Source: Bacteroidales bacterium
GTDB taxonomy: Bacteria > Bacteroidota > Bacteroidia > Bacteroidales > UBA3663
Length of the DNA stretch: 41,556 nucleotides
Assembly (NCBI GenBank): GCA_024694125.1
Contig: JAILKE010000046.1
Location: 1-41,556 of the forward strand
Direction of reading: 5' to 3'
Made by a program: the position numbers and the translations under genes. Positions within the stretch are counted from its first letter, which is position 1; each line of letters begins with the position of its first letter. Shown here piece by piece: positions 18,411 to 25,116 of the stretch. Under the pieces are notes generated by a model. It ran no database searches, was not told where the DNA came from, and saw only the letters and a program-made list of their open reading frames with translations.

Positions 18411-19385
18411 TCACATTGTGGAGTGGGGCAGGTCCGACAGCGAGGCGGGGACCTGGATATCGTGCGTGGGGATGTGCGCCCAGTCGAAGAGCGGAATCAG
18501 TTCCTGGGCAGAGAGGGGAGTGGTACGGTCGATGAGCCCGGCATAGTAGGCGATGAGGCCCAACAGTTGCTGCGGGGTATATCGGTCGCGCAGCACACCC
18601 ATGTGGAGAGACTGGTCGCGTTTGCACAGCCGTTGGCCCTGCTCGTTGCAGAGCAATGGAATGTGGGCAAAGACAGGAGCCTGCAGGTCGAGCAGCTGGT
18701 ACAACCACAACTGCTGGGGGACGGAGAGCAGAAGGTCGCGTCCGCGCACCACCTCGGTCACACCCATCAGGGCATCGTCAACGACTACCGCCAACTGGTA
18801 CGCCCAGGCTCCGTCCGCACGCCGCAGGATGAAGTCGCCGCATGCCTCGGCCAGATTGACCCGCTGCGCGCCGTAGTGCAGGTCCGTGTAGCAGATGTCG
18901 CGGTCGGGAACCTGCAGCCGTATGGCAGGGGCATGGGGGCACGATGCTGCCCGATGTGCCAGCCAGGCAGCGCGTTCGGGTGTGCCGTCCGGGCGGCAGG
19001 TACCCTGATACACGATGCGTCCGTCGCTCTCGTGCGGCGCCTGGGTCGCCATGATGTCGGCGCGGCTGCAGTAGCAGGGATAGGTCAACCCGAGGGCGGT
19101 GAGCTTGTCCAGATAGGTCTGGTAGATGTCGTAACGTTGGCTCTGGACGTAGCGAGCATCCTCTATGCCGCCAGCATCCCAATCGAGTCCGAGCCAGCGC
19201 AGGTCATCTTCGAGCTGCACGGCATACTCCCGTTTGCATCGCTGAGGGTCCAGGTCCTCTATGCGCAATATCCACTCTCCGCCCTGACTGCGGGCGGAGA
19301 GCCACGAAAGCAGGGCGCTATAGACGTTGCCTAAATGCATACGTCCAGATGGAGATGGGGCGAAACGGGATTTTATTTTTTTCAT
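18411..19385 (-). CDS. gluQ: Glutamyl-Q tRNA(Asp) synthetase-like protein
   Basis: A 324-residue paralogue of the glutamyl-tRNA synthetase catalytic domain that would attach glutamate to queuosine in tRNA(Asp). The start MKKIKSRFAPSPSGRMHLGN carries the HIGH-like H-L-G-N. RIEDLDPQRC (residues ~43-52) and the zinc-site segment YPCYCSRADI (~102-111) with a later TCRPDG fit GluQ. There is no anticodon-binding domain, as expected. The KMSKS-like loop reads L-C-K-R-D-Q-S, a divergent form. An in-frame start further upstream would run into the repeat. It ends 42 bases before menG. Confidence 0.85.
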   Translation of the reverse strand: MKKIKSRFAPSPSGRMHLGNVYSALLSWLSARSQGGEWILRIEDLDPQRCKREYAVQLEDDLRWLGLDWDAGGIEDARYVQSQRYDIYQTYLDKLTALGLTYPCYCSRADIMATQAPHESDGRIVYQGTCRPDGTPERAAWLAHRAASCPHAPAIRLQVPDRDICYTDLHYGAQRVNLAEACGDFILRRADGAWAYQLAVVVDDALMGVTEVVRGRDLLLSVPQQLWLYQLLDLQAPVFAHIPLLCNEQGQRLCKRDQSLHMGVLRDRYTPQQLLGLIAYYAGLIDRTTPLSAQELIPLFDWAHIPTHDIQVPASLSDLPHSTM

Positions 19386-19406
19386 TGGAAATGCAAAAAA
19401 TAAAAT
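19370..19406. repeat. Inverted copy of the gluQ 5' end
   Basis: The arm at 19370-19386 (the gluQ start codon and the first five codons, on the minus strand) pairs with 19390-19406 over 17 bp with one mismatch and a 3-base loop. The family B repeat AATTGATAATTGAC begins at the outer edge. The same layout is seen at three gene 3' ends near 38-41 kb. Confidence 0.75.
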
Positions 19407-19612
19407 AATTGATAATTGACAACAGACAGTAGTCAATTGATAATTGACAATTGATAATTGATAAAATTATCTAATTGAAAATTGAAAGTTGAAAATTGAA
19501 AAAACTACCTATTGAAAATTGAAAAAACTCTACTGTACCCAGTTGGCCGAAAATAATTAAATTACTAAATGACTAAATAAATTGTAAATAGTAAATAGTC
19601 AAATAGTAAATT
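19405..19612. repeat. AT-rich intergenic repeat family B, copy B2 (inverted relative to B1)
   Basis: Read on the minus strand it follows the order of B1: TTTACTATTTGACTATTTAC, the core CAACTGGGTACAGTAGAG (19528-19546), TTCAATTTTCAAC units, then TTATCAATTGTC words. It fills the gap between the gluQ start and the BASS transporter end. Confidence 0.85.
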
Positions 19613-20588
19613 ATTTTGTTTTTTCCTTATTGAACATGGGTAGCATGAAGATATTGGCCAATATGGTGCCCGAGATGCTGTGGTAGGCACAAGAGATGGC
19701 GCAAGGCAGGACGGACAGAGGGTCGAAGAACTGAGGTGCCAGGTTGGTGGCAAGACCGGCGTTCTGCATGCCCACCTCGATGCTGATGGTGCGGCGGCGT
19801 GCCGTGTCGAAGTGTGCCAACCAGCCGATGAAGTAGCCCAGCGCATAGCCAAGCGTGTTGTGACAGAAGACGACGGCCAGCGTCAGTCCCAGCATCGCCC
19901 ATCCATTACCCGCCAACTGCAGACTGGGCAGGGCTGCACGTACGGCATTGCCCACGATGCAGGCGAGGCACAGGACCGATATGCCCGGCATGCACGACTG
20001 TATGTCGCGGAAGTTGCGGCGTCGGCCAAACAGGTAGTTGAACAGACAACCCACAGCCACAGGCAGCAGGGTCACTACCAGGATATTCTGGAACATGCCC
20101 CAGGCATCGACCGCTATATGTTCACCTGCCAACCACCACACCAGCAGGGGCGTGGCGATAGGAGCCAGCAGCGTACTGACCGTGGTCATGCCCACCGAGA
20201 AGGCAACGTCGCCCTTGCACAGGAACGACATGATGTTGCTCGATACGCCGCCAGGACAACAACCCACCAGGATGATGCCGATGGAGAGTTCCGGTGAGAG
20301 GTGGAACGCACGGCTCAGTCCCCAGGCAACGAAAGGCATCACGGTGAACTGTGCCAACGTGCCCAGCAGTATGTCCGTGGGTCGGCGCAGGAGAATCTTG
20401 AAGTCGTCGGTCGAGAGTGTACATCCCATGGTGAGCATGATGATGCCCAATATCACATTGGCGAGCCCCAGGGTGCTCACCCAGGCAAAGGCATCGGGCC
20501 AGATGGCGGCTATGACAGCTGCCAGAATCACTACGGCCGATGTGTAGTGCCCCATAAAGTGGCTTATGGCCTGAAAAACTTTCAGCAT
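19611..20588 (-). CDS. Bile acid:sodium symporter family (BASS) transporter
   Basis: A 325-residue inner-membrane protein with about ten helices. The segments MLTMGCTLSTDDFKILLRRP (residues ~53-72) and GCCPGGVSSNIMSFLCKGDVAFSV (~109-132) are the family signatures, the latter lining the substrate and Na+ site. The substrate cannot be told from sequence; bacterial members move bile acids, pantoate or other organic acids. I start at MLKVFQAISHFMG because the longer frame runs over the promoter. The 3' end abuts repeat B2. Confidence 0.85.
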   Translation of the reverse strand: MLKVFQAISHFMGHYTSAVVILAAVIAAIWPDAFAWVSTLGLANVILGIIMLTMGCTLSTDDFKILLRRPTDILLGTLAQFTVMPFVAWGLSRAFHLSPELSIGIILVGCCPGGVSSNIMSFLCKGDVAFSVGMTTVSTLLAPIATPLLVWWLAGEHIAVDAWGMFQNILVVTLLPVAVGCLFNYLFGRRRNFRDIQSCMPGISVLCLACIVGNAVRAALPSLQLAGNGWAMLGLTLAVVFCHNTLGYALGYFIGWLAHFDTARRRTISIEVGMQNAGLATNLAPQFFDPLSVLPCAISCAYHSISGTILANIFMLPMFNKEKTK

Positions 20589-20638
20589 ATTGTATATTTT
20601 AGTAGGTCTCAATGCATAAAGATGCAGCAAATTGTGTG

Positions 20639-20671
20639 CAAAGTTAATCAATTTCGGTCAATTTGTGCAAA
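20639..20671 (-). promoter_or_regulatory. Promoter for the BASS transporter
   Basis: On the minus strand, TTTG (20671-20668), 21 bases, then TAACTTTG (20646-20639). It is divergent from the promoter of the PIN-domain gene. Confidence 0.72.
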
Positions 20672-20685
20672 AAATGTGTCGAAAA

Positions 20686-20717
20686 ATTGCATTTCAATAG
20701 AAAAAACACTAACTTTG
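20686..20717 (+). promoter_or_regulatory. Promoter for the PIN-domain gene
   Basis: ATTG (20686-20689), 20 bases, then TAACTTTG (20710-20717), with a leader of about 110 bases. Together with the opposite promoter it forms a compact divergent control region. Confidence 0.7.
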
Positions 20718-20835
20718 CGCCGCAAAAATTACAATAGCCATAGTCGGTCGTCACACAGACGTTACCTGCCGAGTGGCACAACTATTATTATTTAATCAAC
20801 GGGGAGTATGTTGTTGTCCCCTATATCTATTTTTA

Positions 20836-22551
20836 ATGAGAAAAACATCCGCAAGTGCTGCGGAGGCCCCTATCGAGGAGGAGAAGAAAGTCGTCAAACG
20901 TACGACTCGCTCCCGCAAGAAGGTTGATGCCCCACAGCCCGAACAAGCGGTCCAGGATGAAGCCAGCGAAGTTGCAGCCCCTGCCCCCGAGCAGGAGGCG
21001 CCCGCAGCAGAGGCTCCTAAGACCCAACCAGAGACTGTAAAAAAAGTAAAGAAAACGACCATCCCACCCATGCCACGCAATCTGGTCATACGCGATATCG
21101 TCGATTTGTGGAACTCGCGTATCCCATTGCTCAACGATCAGCAGATTCAGCAGATTACGTTGGCCGATGCCCAGGAACGTCACCTCCTGTTCGAGGCTAT
21201 CCTGGCTCAGGTGTTGGACTACGACATCGTACTGAGTGACACCAATATCTGGCTCGAACTGTTGGTGGGCCATACCTCCAGCCACAGCGACCCGAAGGTG
21301 AACGCCCGTCTTATGTTCGAACGTCAATTGGAGTTCATCTCCAGGATGATGAAGAAGAAAGGTGGCCGTTTCGTCATCATGGCCGAGACCTACGAGGAGA
21401 TCGACCGTTTCGCCTGCCAGCAGGAACCGACCAACTACCAGGAGGCTGACTGGGATGACCCTGCCCTGTGCCGCAATGTGTCGGCACGTCTGGCCAAGCG
21501 CCTCATCCTGTGCCAGCAGCGCGAGAACCGCTTGCGCATTGAGGGCGTGACCAGCGAGTCGCACCATGGCTCGTTCGCTGATCCTGCCATCATCCGCCGC
21601 GTGGTCGAACTGTTTGCCGCCGGCCGCAAGGTGCTCCTGATGACCAACGATGCATCGGTCGCTATCCGCTCTCTCGGTATGTGCGATGACCTGCAGCGCA
21701 TCAACAATATTGATGACCAGACGTGGGACCGTCAGTACGCTCCACTGCGTCCTATGGCCATCACGATGGATGACCTGAAGCAACTGGACAACTATACGCG
21801 CCAGTATCATTTCCTACAGTCGGCAGCAGGTGCCGCCTGGATGCAGGACCTCAAGCCTCAGGAACCACGTGAGGCATTCCCACAGATGCAGCTCGACGAG
21901 AATGCCTTCCGTCCCGGAGACAAGCACGAGCGTCGCAGCGACCGCGAGGACCGTCTCAAGCTCGAACAACAGAAGGCTCAGCGTCAGCAGGAGCAGCAGA
22001 AGATCCAGGAACAGCGTCAGCAACTCAAGGCTGAACAGCAGAAGATGGAGCAGCAGCGCCAGCAGATGAAGTCCGAGCAGCAGAAGATGGAACAGCAGCG
22101 CCAGCAACTCAAGGCCGAACAGCAGAAGGCTGACCAGCGCCGTCAGCAGCAACTCAAGGCCGAACAGCAGCGAGCTGAGCGTATGCAGGCTCAACGTCAG
22201 CAGCGCCAAGCTATGACCGATGTCCCTCAGGATGAGGCTCCCGTCCAGGAAATGCCCGTACAACCTGTCGAGCCGTCTGCTCAACCTGTAGAACAGGCTC
22301 CTGTAGCAGCCGCTCCTGTCGAGGTCAATGTCGCTCCCGAGGCAAATCCTGCCACCGAACCTGTTGCCATCAATGAGACAGCCGCTCCTGCCCCTGCAGA
22401 AACCTATGCTCCAGCTCCAGCCGATGCCGAACCAGCAGCCGAACTGCCAGGCTTCTCGCCCGAAGATATGGAACTGCTCTCTTCTGCCCCTAAGAAGCGC
22501 ACCCACCGTGGTGGTCGTCGCCGTGGCGGCAATGGCAAGAGTGCATCTTGA
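20836..22551 (+). CDS. PIN-domain protein with Q-rich coiled coil and RGG-like tail
   Basis: A 571-residue protein with four parts. Residues 1-78 are a disordered, Lys/Ala/Pro/Glu-rich stretch. Residues ~128-285 form a PIN-type nuclease fold: LSDTNIWLEL (acidic Asp135), VIMAETYEEIDRFA (acidic Glu around 184) and LLMTNDASVAIRS (Asp272), an order like the PIN part of PhoH2-type proteins. Residues ~370-460 are a long Q/R/K/E-rich coiled coil with repeated LKAEQQKMEQQRQQ. The rest is Pro/Ala/Val-rich and ends in the basic tail THRGGRRRGGNGK. PIN domains cut RNA and such tails bind RNA, so a role in RNA processing or decay is my inference. I chose ATG 20836 because the longer frame reads cysteine-rich junk. 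No neighbouring antitoxin is seen, so a toxin role is unlikely. Confidence 0.8.
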   Translation: MRKTSASAAEAPIEEEKKVVKRTTRSRKKVDAPQPEQAVQDEASEVAAPAPEQEAPAAEAPKTQPETVKKVKKTTIPPMPRNLVIRDIVDLWNSRIPLLNDQQIQQITLADAQERHLLFEAILAQVLDYDIVLSDTNIWLELLVGHTSSHSDPKVNARLMFERQLEFISRMMKKKGGRFVIMAETYEEIDRFACQQEPTNYQEADWDDPALCRNVSARLAKRLILCQQRENRLRIEGVTSESHHGSFADPAIIRRVVELFAAGRKVLLMTNDASVAIRSLGMCDDLQRINNIDDQTWDRQYAPLRPMAITMDDLKQLDNYTRQYHFLQSAAGAAWMQDLKPQEPREAFPQMQLDENAFRPGDKHERRSDREDRLKLEQQKAQRQQEQQKIQEQRQQLKAEQQKMEQQRQQMKSEQQKMEQQRQQLKAEQQKADQRRQQQLKAEQQRAERMQAQRQQRQAMTDVPQDEAPVQEMPVQPVEPSAQPVEQAPVAAAPVEVNVAPEANPATEPVAINETAAPAPAETYAPAPADAEPAAELPGFSPEDMELLSSAPKKRTHRGGRRRGGNGKSAS

Positions 22552-22645
22552 TTGCTCATTTTTGATCTTGATTATTGATTCCGCTTAGGCTTTTCTCCTC
22601 AATCTCTGAGTATTGAGCAAAAACGAAATCGACGTAAAAACATAT

Positions 22646-22685
22646 ATGCCCAATCATCCTTCCCGGATGGTTGGGCATTTCCTTT
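22646..22685 (+). terminator. Intrinsic terminator after the PIN-domain gene
   Basis: Arms ATGCCCAATCATCC (22646-22659) and GGATGGTTGGGCAT (22665-22678) pair over 14 bp (one G-T), followed by TTCCTTT. It lies about 95 bases after the stop. Confidence 0.85.
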
Positions 22686-22689
22686 CGTT

Positions 22690-22760
22690 ATCTGCCTTTC
22701 TCCTCCTGCACCTCCTCCTGTTTTCTTCATGCCCTCCTCCTGTTTTATTCATGCTCAATG
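22690..22760. repeat. Short direct repeat CTCCTCCTGTTTTNTTCATGC
   Basis: Two imperfect copies follow each other at roughly 22712-22732 and 22734-22754, with further CTCCTCCTG words before them. It carries no gene and lies between the PIN terminator and the duplicated block. Confidence 0.6.
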
Positions 22761-22774
22761 ACCGTATATTTCTC

Positions 22775-23054
22775 TTGAAATACCCGAAAATTTGGTGGAA
22801 AACGGCAAAACTGGGGTAAAAAATTTGGTGGAAAACGGCAAAAAGGCCAAAATTATTTCTTCCTTATGGTCCAGAGTCCGAATGCGGTGAGGGCGGCATT
22901 GTACAGGAGCAGTTCAAAGCCGACTTGGTAGCCGCCGAACCATGCCTCTCTGTGAGTGGCAAGGAGTAGGCAGAGCAGCGGTGACGCCACGCAGATGAAG
23001 GGGACCCAATGGTCGCGTACCTGGAGCTTGGTGTAGAGGCCAAAGAGGTAGAGG
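22775..23054. repeat. 280-bp duplicated block, copy 1 (partner at 33721-34000)
   Basis: This block matches 33721-34000 base for base in length, with scattered substitutions and no gaps that I can find. It holds two ~33-bp AATTTGGTGGAAAACGGC units and then the 3' end of a sodium:solute symporter gene. The left edge equals the ATPase stop codon in the other copy. Confidence 0.9.
22853..23054 (-). pseudogene. C-terminal fragment of a sodium:solute symporter gene
   Basis: The minus strand reads LYLFGLYTKLQVRDHWVP, then ICVASPLLCLLLATHREAWF and on to WTIRKK with a stop. This is the last ~67 residues of the SSS symporter encoded at 33799-35268, with few changes. Upstream of 23054 the similarity breaks off with small indels, so there is no gene start. 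An 89-residue open frame (22864-23133) crosses the junction in another frame and is probably meaningless. Confidence 0.88.
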
Positions 23055-23340
23055 AGAGGCCCGCGCCGAAGAGAAGAGGCCGTAAGGCGAAGAAAGAATC
23101 GGCATAGGCATGAGTTTCCGTATCCTCATTCATAACTAATAACTCTTAAGTAGTTGTTCAAAATTAATTATACCTTGAATCCGCAGAGTCTTTTGTAATG
23201 TGAGCATATCACCGTTGAGACGTAATCTTGGCCTGCAAGTCTGAGAAAATCTTGCTTCACATAAGGAAAAGGGTACAATACCCCTTACCCCACAAGGCGA
23301 CTTGAGGCAATACGCAGCAAGGGAGCAACAAGTCATGGCA

Positions 23341-23673
23341 TTAGCCGAAATCGAGATTGGCATAGGCCGTGTTGGTAGAATAGATGTTCAGGACATCCTG
23401 TCTAGCTGCTTTAATCCATTTGGCCGGTACCGAGATGAATTTGAAGATGAAAGTCTTGATTCTGCTGGTAGTTTCCAGATTGAAATCTGAGACCTTGATT
23501 TTGGAGAGACCAGAGAACGGATGATTTCGCTATACTGATAGCCGAAAAATTTACTTCTTAAAACGAGAGTTTTTGTCTATCGTTTGGCTCAAAATGCGGT
23601 TAAAAAAGTCCATAATTGGAAAAAATCCACCAAAAGGTGTGATTCTTTCTGATTTTATTTGTATCTTTGCCAT
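23341..23673 (-). pseudogene. Decayed, internally deleted IS1380-type transposase
   Basis: The minus strand starts MAKIQIKSERITPFGGFFPI, runs for 39 codons to a stop, shifts frame into FFGYQYSEIIRSLVS, then joins directly to a C-terminal piece SRIKTFIFKFISVPAKWIKA followed by ARQDVLNIYSTNTAYANLDFG and a stop. These are the two ends of IS1380-family transposases as I know them from Bacteroides; the middle, with the catalytic DDE residues, is gone. The identification rests on recalled sequence patterns. Confidence 0.75.
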
Positions 23674-23712
23674 GTCTTGTTACGAATTTCTTGTTTTTGA
23701 TTTTTCGCAGCA

Positions 23713-23743
23713 CAAAGATAAGTGAAATTTTTGACATGGCAAA
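23713..23743 (-). promoter_or_regulatory. Promoter of the transposase relic
   Basis: On the minus strand, TTTG (23743-23740), 19 bases, then TATCTTTG (23720-23713), about 40 bases before the transposase start. The consensus is still intact although the gene is dead. Confidence 0.65.
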
Positions 23744-23746
23744 ACC

Positions 23747-23769
23747 CTGGGCAACTTATTGTTGCCCAG
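23747..23769. terminator. Hairpin CTGGGCAAC...GTTGCCCAG
   Basis: A perfect 9-bp stem with a 5-base loop lies just outside the transposase promoter. It may be a terminator that insulates the element from outside reading or part of the element's end; the flanking bases are AT-rich. Confidence 0.55.
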
Positions 23770-23822
23770 ATTATTATAAAATATTTTGAAAAACAATGCT
23801 GCGGATTCTGGGTCCTACTAAA

Positions 23823-23837
23823 TTTTTTTCCCCCCCC
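23823..23837 (+). promoter_or_regulatory. T7-C8 homopolymer tract directly before a start codon
   Basis: A run of seven T and then eight C ends three bases before the ATG at 23841. It replaces any ribosome-binding purines. Slippage in the C run would change the spacing upstream of the start. Confidence 0.7.
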
Positions 23838-23840
23838 TGA

Positions 23841-24995
23841 ATGAACAAATCACTTGTATTCACACTTCTTGCCACGCTTAGCGTTTTGTCACTCGATGCG
23901 CGTGACAACGGGAACCGTCCGTCGTCGACACCGCGCCATGCGTGGGGAACGCCGTTGACCATGGAGGAGTTCGCGTCGGCCAAACCGCAGCGAGATACCT
24001 CCTATTTCCAGTTGACTTGGAAGATTCTCAACGAGCGCGAATCCCAGCGGAAAGGGTTGACCCGAGTCATTTACCTCAAGAGCAAACTTTATCTCGACGA
24101 GGAGCATTCCTGGATCGATGTTTCCTGCCGGAACGAGAACGTCTTGCATTTTTGTCAGTTGGCGTTCGACTATGCGGAACTCTATCGGCGTAAGGAATTC
24201 GAAGAGTGGGCTGGGGGCTACTGCCCCGATTTTGCGGAGCCGGTCTCCACATACCGAGACAAATTTAACGAAAGCATCAAGGTGGCCCGTTCCGTGACGC
24301 GATGTGGCGCGGATACTGTCGCTCTCCGTTTCTACGAGACGGAGCTGGCGCACGAACTGTCCGAGACACCCGAAGTCAACTATGTGGACCGTTTGGATCA
24401 ATACGTGGGCGATTGTGTGGGCTTGTTCCATGCCTCCGTCGGACCCTACGTGGAATGCGGGCAGAACGACTACTTTGACAAGGGGAAACCGTTCGGTCTC
24501 TCCATGCGTTGTGGTTTTGAAGGATATCGTCATCTGCTGTTGCTCGACTGCAACGCATCGGTTTCCGATGGCAAATGTAAACGCACCTCGGGGAAAATCA
24601 AATACGGCGAGACGATTTCAACCTCTGCAGTTTGGTTTACTTATGGTTATTGCCATACGCCCCAGTCAAGGAACCGTTTCTACTCGACGGCATCGATTGG
24701 CAAACGAGCCTTTGTTTCTCGAACTAAGTTGGAGAAAGAGTCGAATGCAAAGTTGCGTTCCAGTTATGGCGTTGACCTCGGCTTCGGTTTCCTGTATGAG
24801 GTTCCCATACATCAAACATTCATGCTCAACGGCACGTCGCTCATCAGCGATATCGTTGCCTCCATGCAAGGCCTCTATATCAAGACGCAGTTCAACCTCT
24901 ATCACATCAAGCAATCCTCCGCCTGGGCTCCTGCCGCCAGCCTCTCCATCGGCTACTGCTGGTCCTGCCGTGCATATCAGAGGAAGAGAAGGTAA
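23841..24995 (+). CDS. Secreted protein of unknown function, possible outer-membrane barrel
   Basis: A 384-residue protein that I do not recognise. Residues 1-20 (MNKSLVFTLLATLSVLSLDA) look like a signal peptide. The middle is rich in Tyr, Cys and charged residues (for example CGADTVALRFYETELAHELS). The last 150 residues alternate polar and hydrophobic residues (SAVWFTYGYCHT, GVDLGFGFLYEVP, LYIKTQFNLYHI, AASLSIGYCWSC) as in beta strands of an outer-membrane protein, but it does not end in an aromatic residue. It has no operon partner. It sits between a transposase relic and the converging receptor operon, which suggests acquired DNA. Confidence 0.6.
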   Translation: MNKSLVFTLLATLSVLSLDARDNGNRPSSTPRHAWGTPLTMEEFASAKPQRDTSYFQLTWKILNERESQRKGLTRVIYLKSKLYLDEEHSWIDVSCRNENVLHFCQLAFDYAELYRRKEFEEWAGGYCPDFAEPVSTYRDKFNESIKVARSVTRCGADTVALRFYETELAHELSETPEVNYVDRLDQYVGDCVGLFHASVGPYVECGQNDYFDKGKPFGLSMRCGFEGYRHLLLLDCNASVSDGKCKRTSGKIKYGETISTSAVWFTYGYCHTPQSRNRFYSTASIGKRAFVSRTKLEKESNAKLRSSYGVDLGFGFLYEVPIHQTFMLNGTSLISDIVASMQGLYIKTQFNLYHIKQSSAWAPAASLSIGYCWSCRAYQRKRR

Positions 24996-25037
24996 AACTT
25001 ACAGCTTCCCCTTCTCCTTTCCCTTTTGAGACCATCT

Positions 25038-25100
25038 ATCTCACCCTTTCCTTCCCCACAGACTGTTTGTCAATGGAGAGGAAAAGGGTGAGATTATTTT
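25038..25100. terminator. Probable bidirectional terminator between converging genes
   Basis: ATCTCACCCTTT (25038-25049) and AAAGGGTGAGAT (25083-25094) form a stem of about 12 bp around a long loop, followed by TATTTTG. It lies between the ends of the orphan gene and the receptor gene. Confidence 0.5.
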
Positions 25101-25116
25101 GTTCTCAACTAAACCT

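Noticed and set aside
17964..19334. 456-residue open frame on the plus strand over menG and gluQ
   Set aside because: It is antisense to two clear enzyme genes; composition is Arg/His/Val-rich shadow sequence without any motif.
20836..22551. Toxin of a type II toxin-antitoxin pair
   Set aside because: The protein is far larger than VapC toxins and no small antitoxin gene is next to it.
23662..23669. TATCTTTG on the plus strand as a promoter for the orphan secreted gene
   Set aside because: It is the reverse complement of the first codons of the dead transposase (AAG ATA region) and lies 170 bases away.
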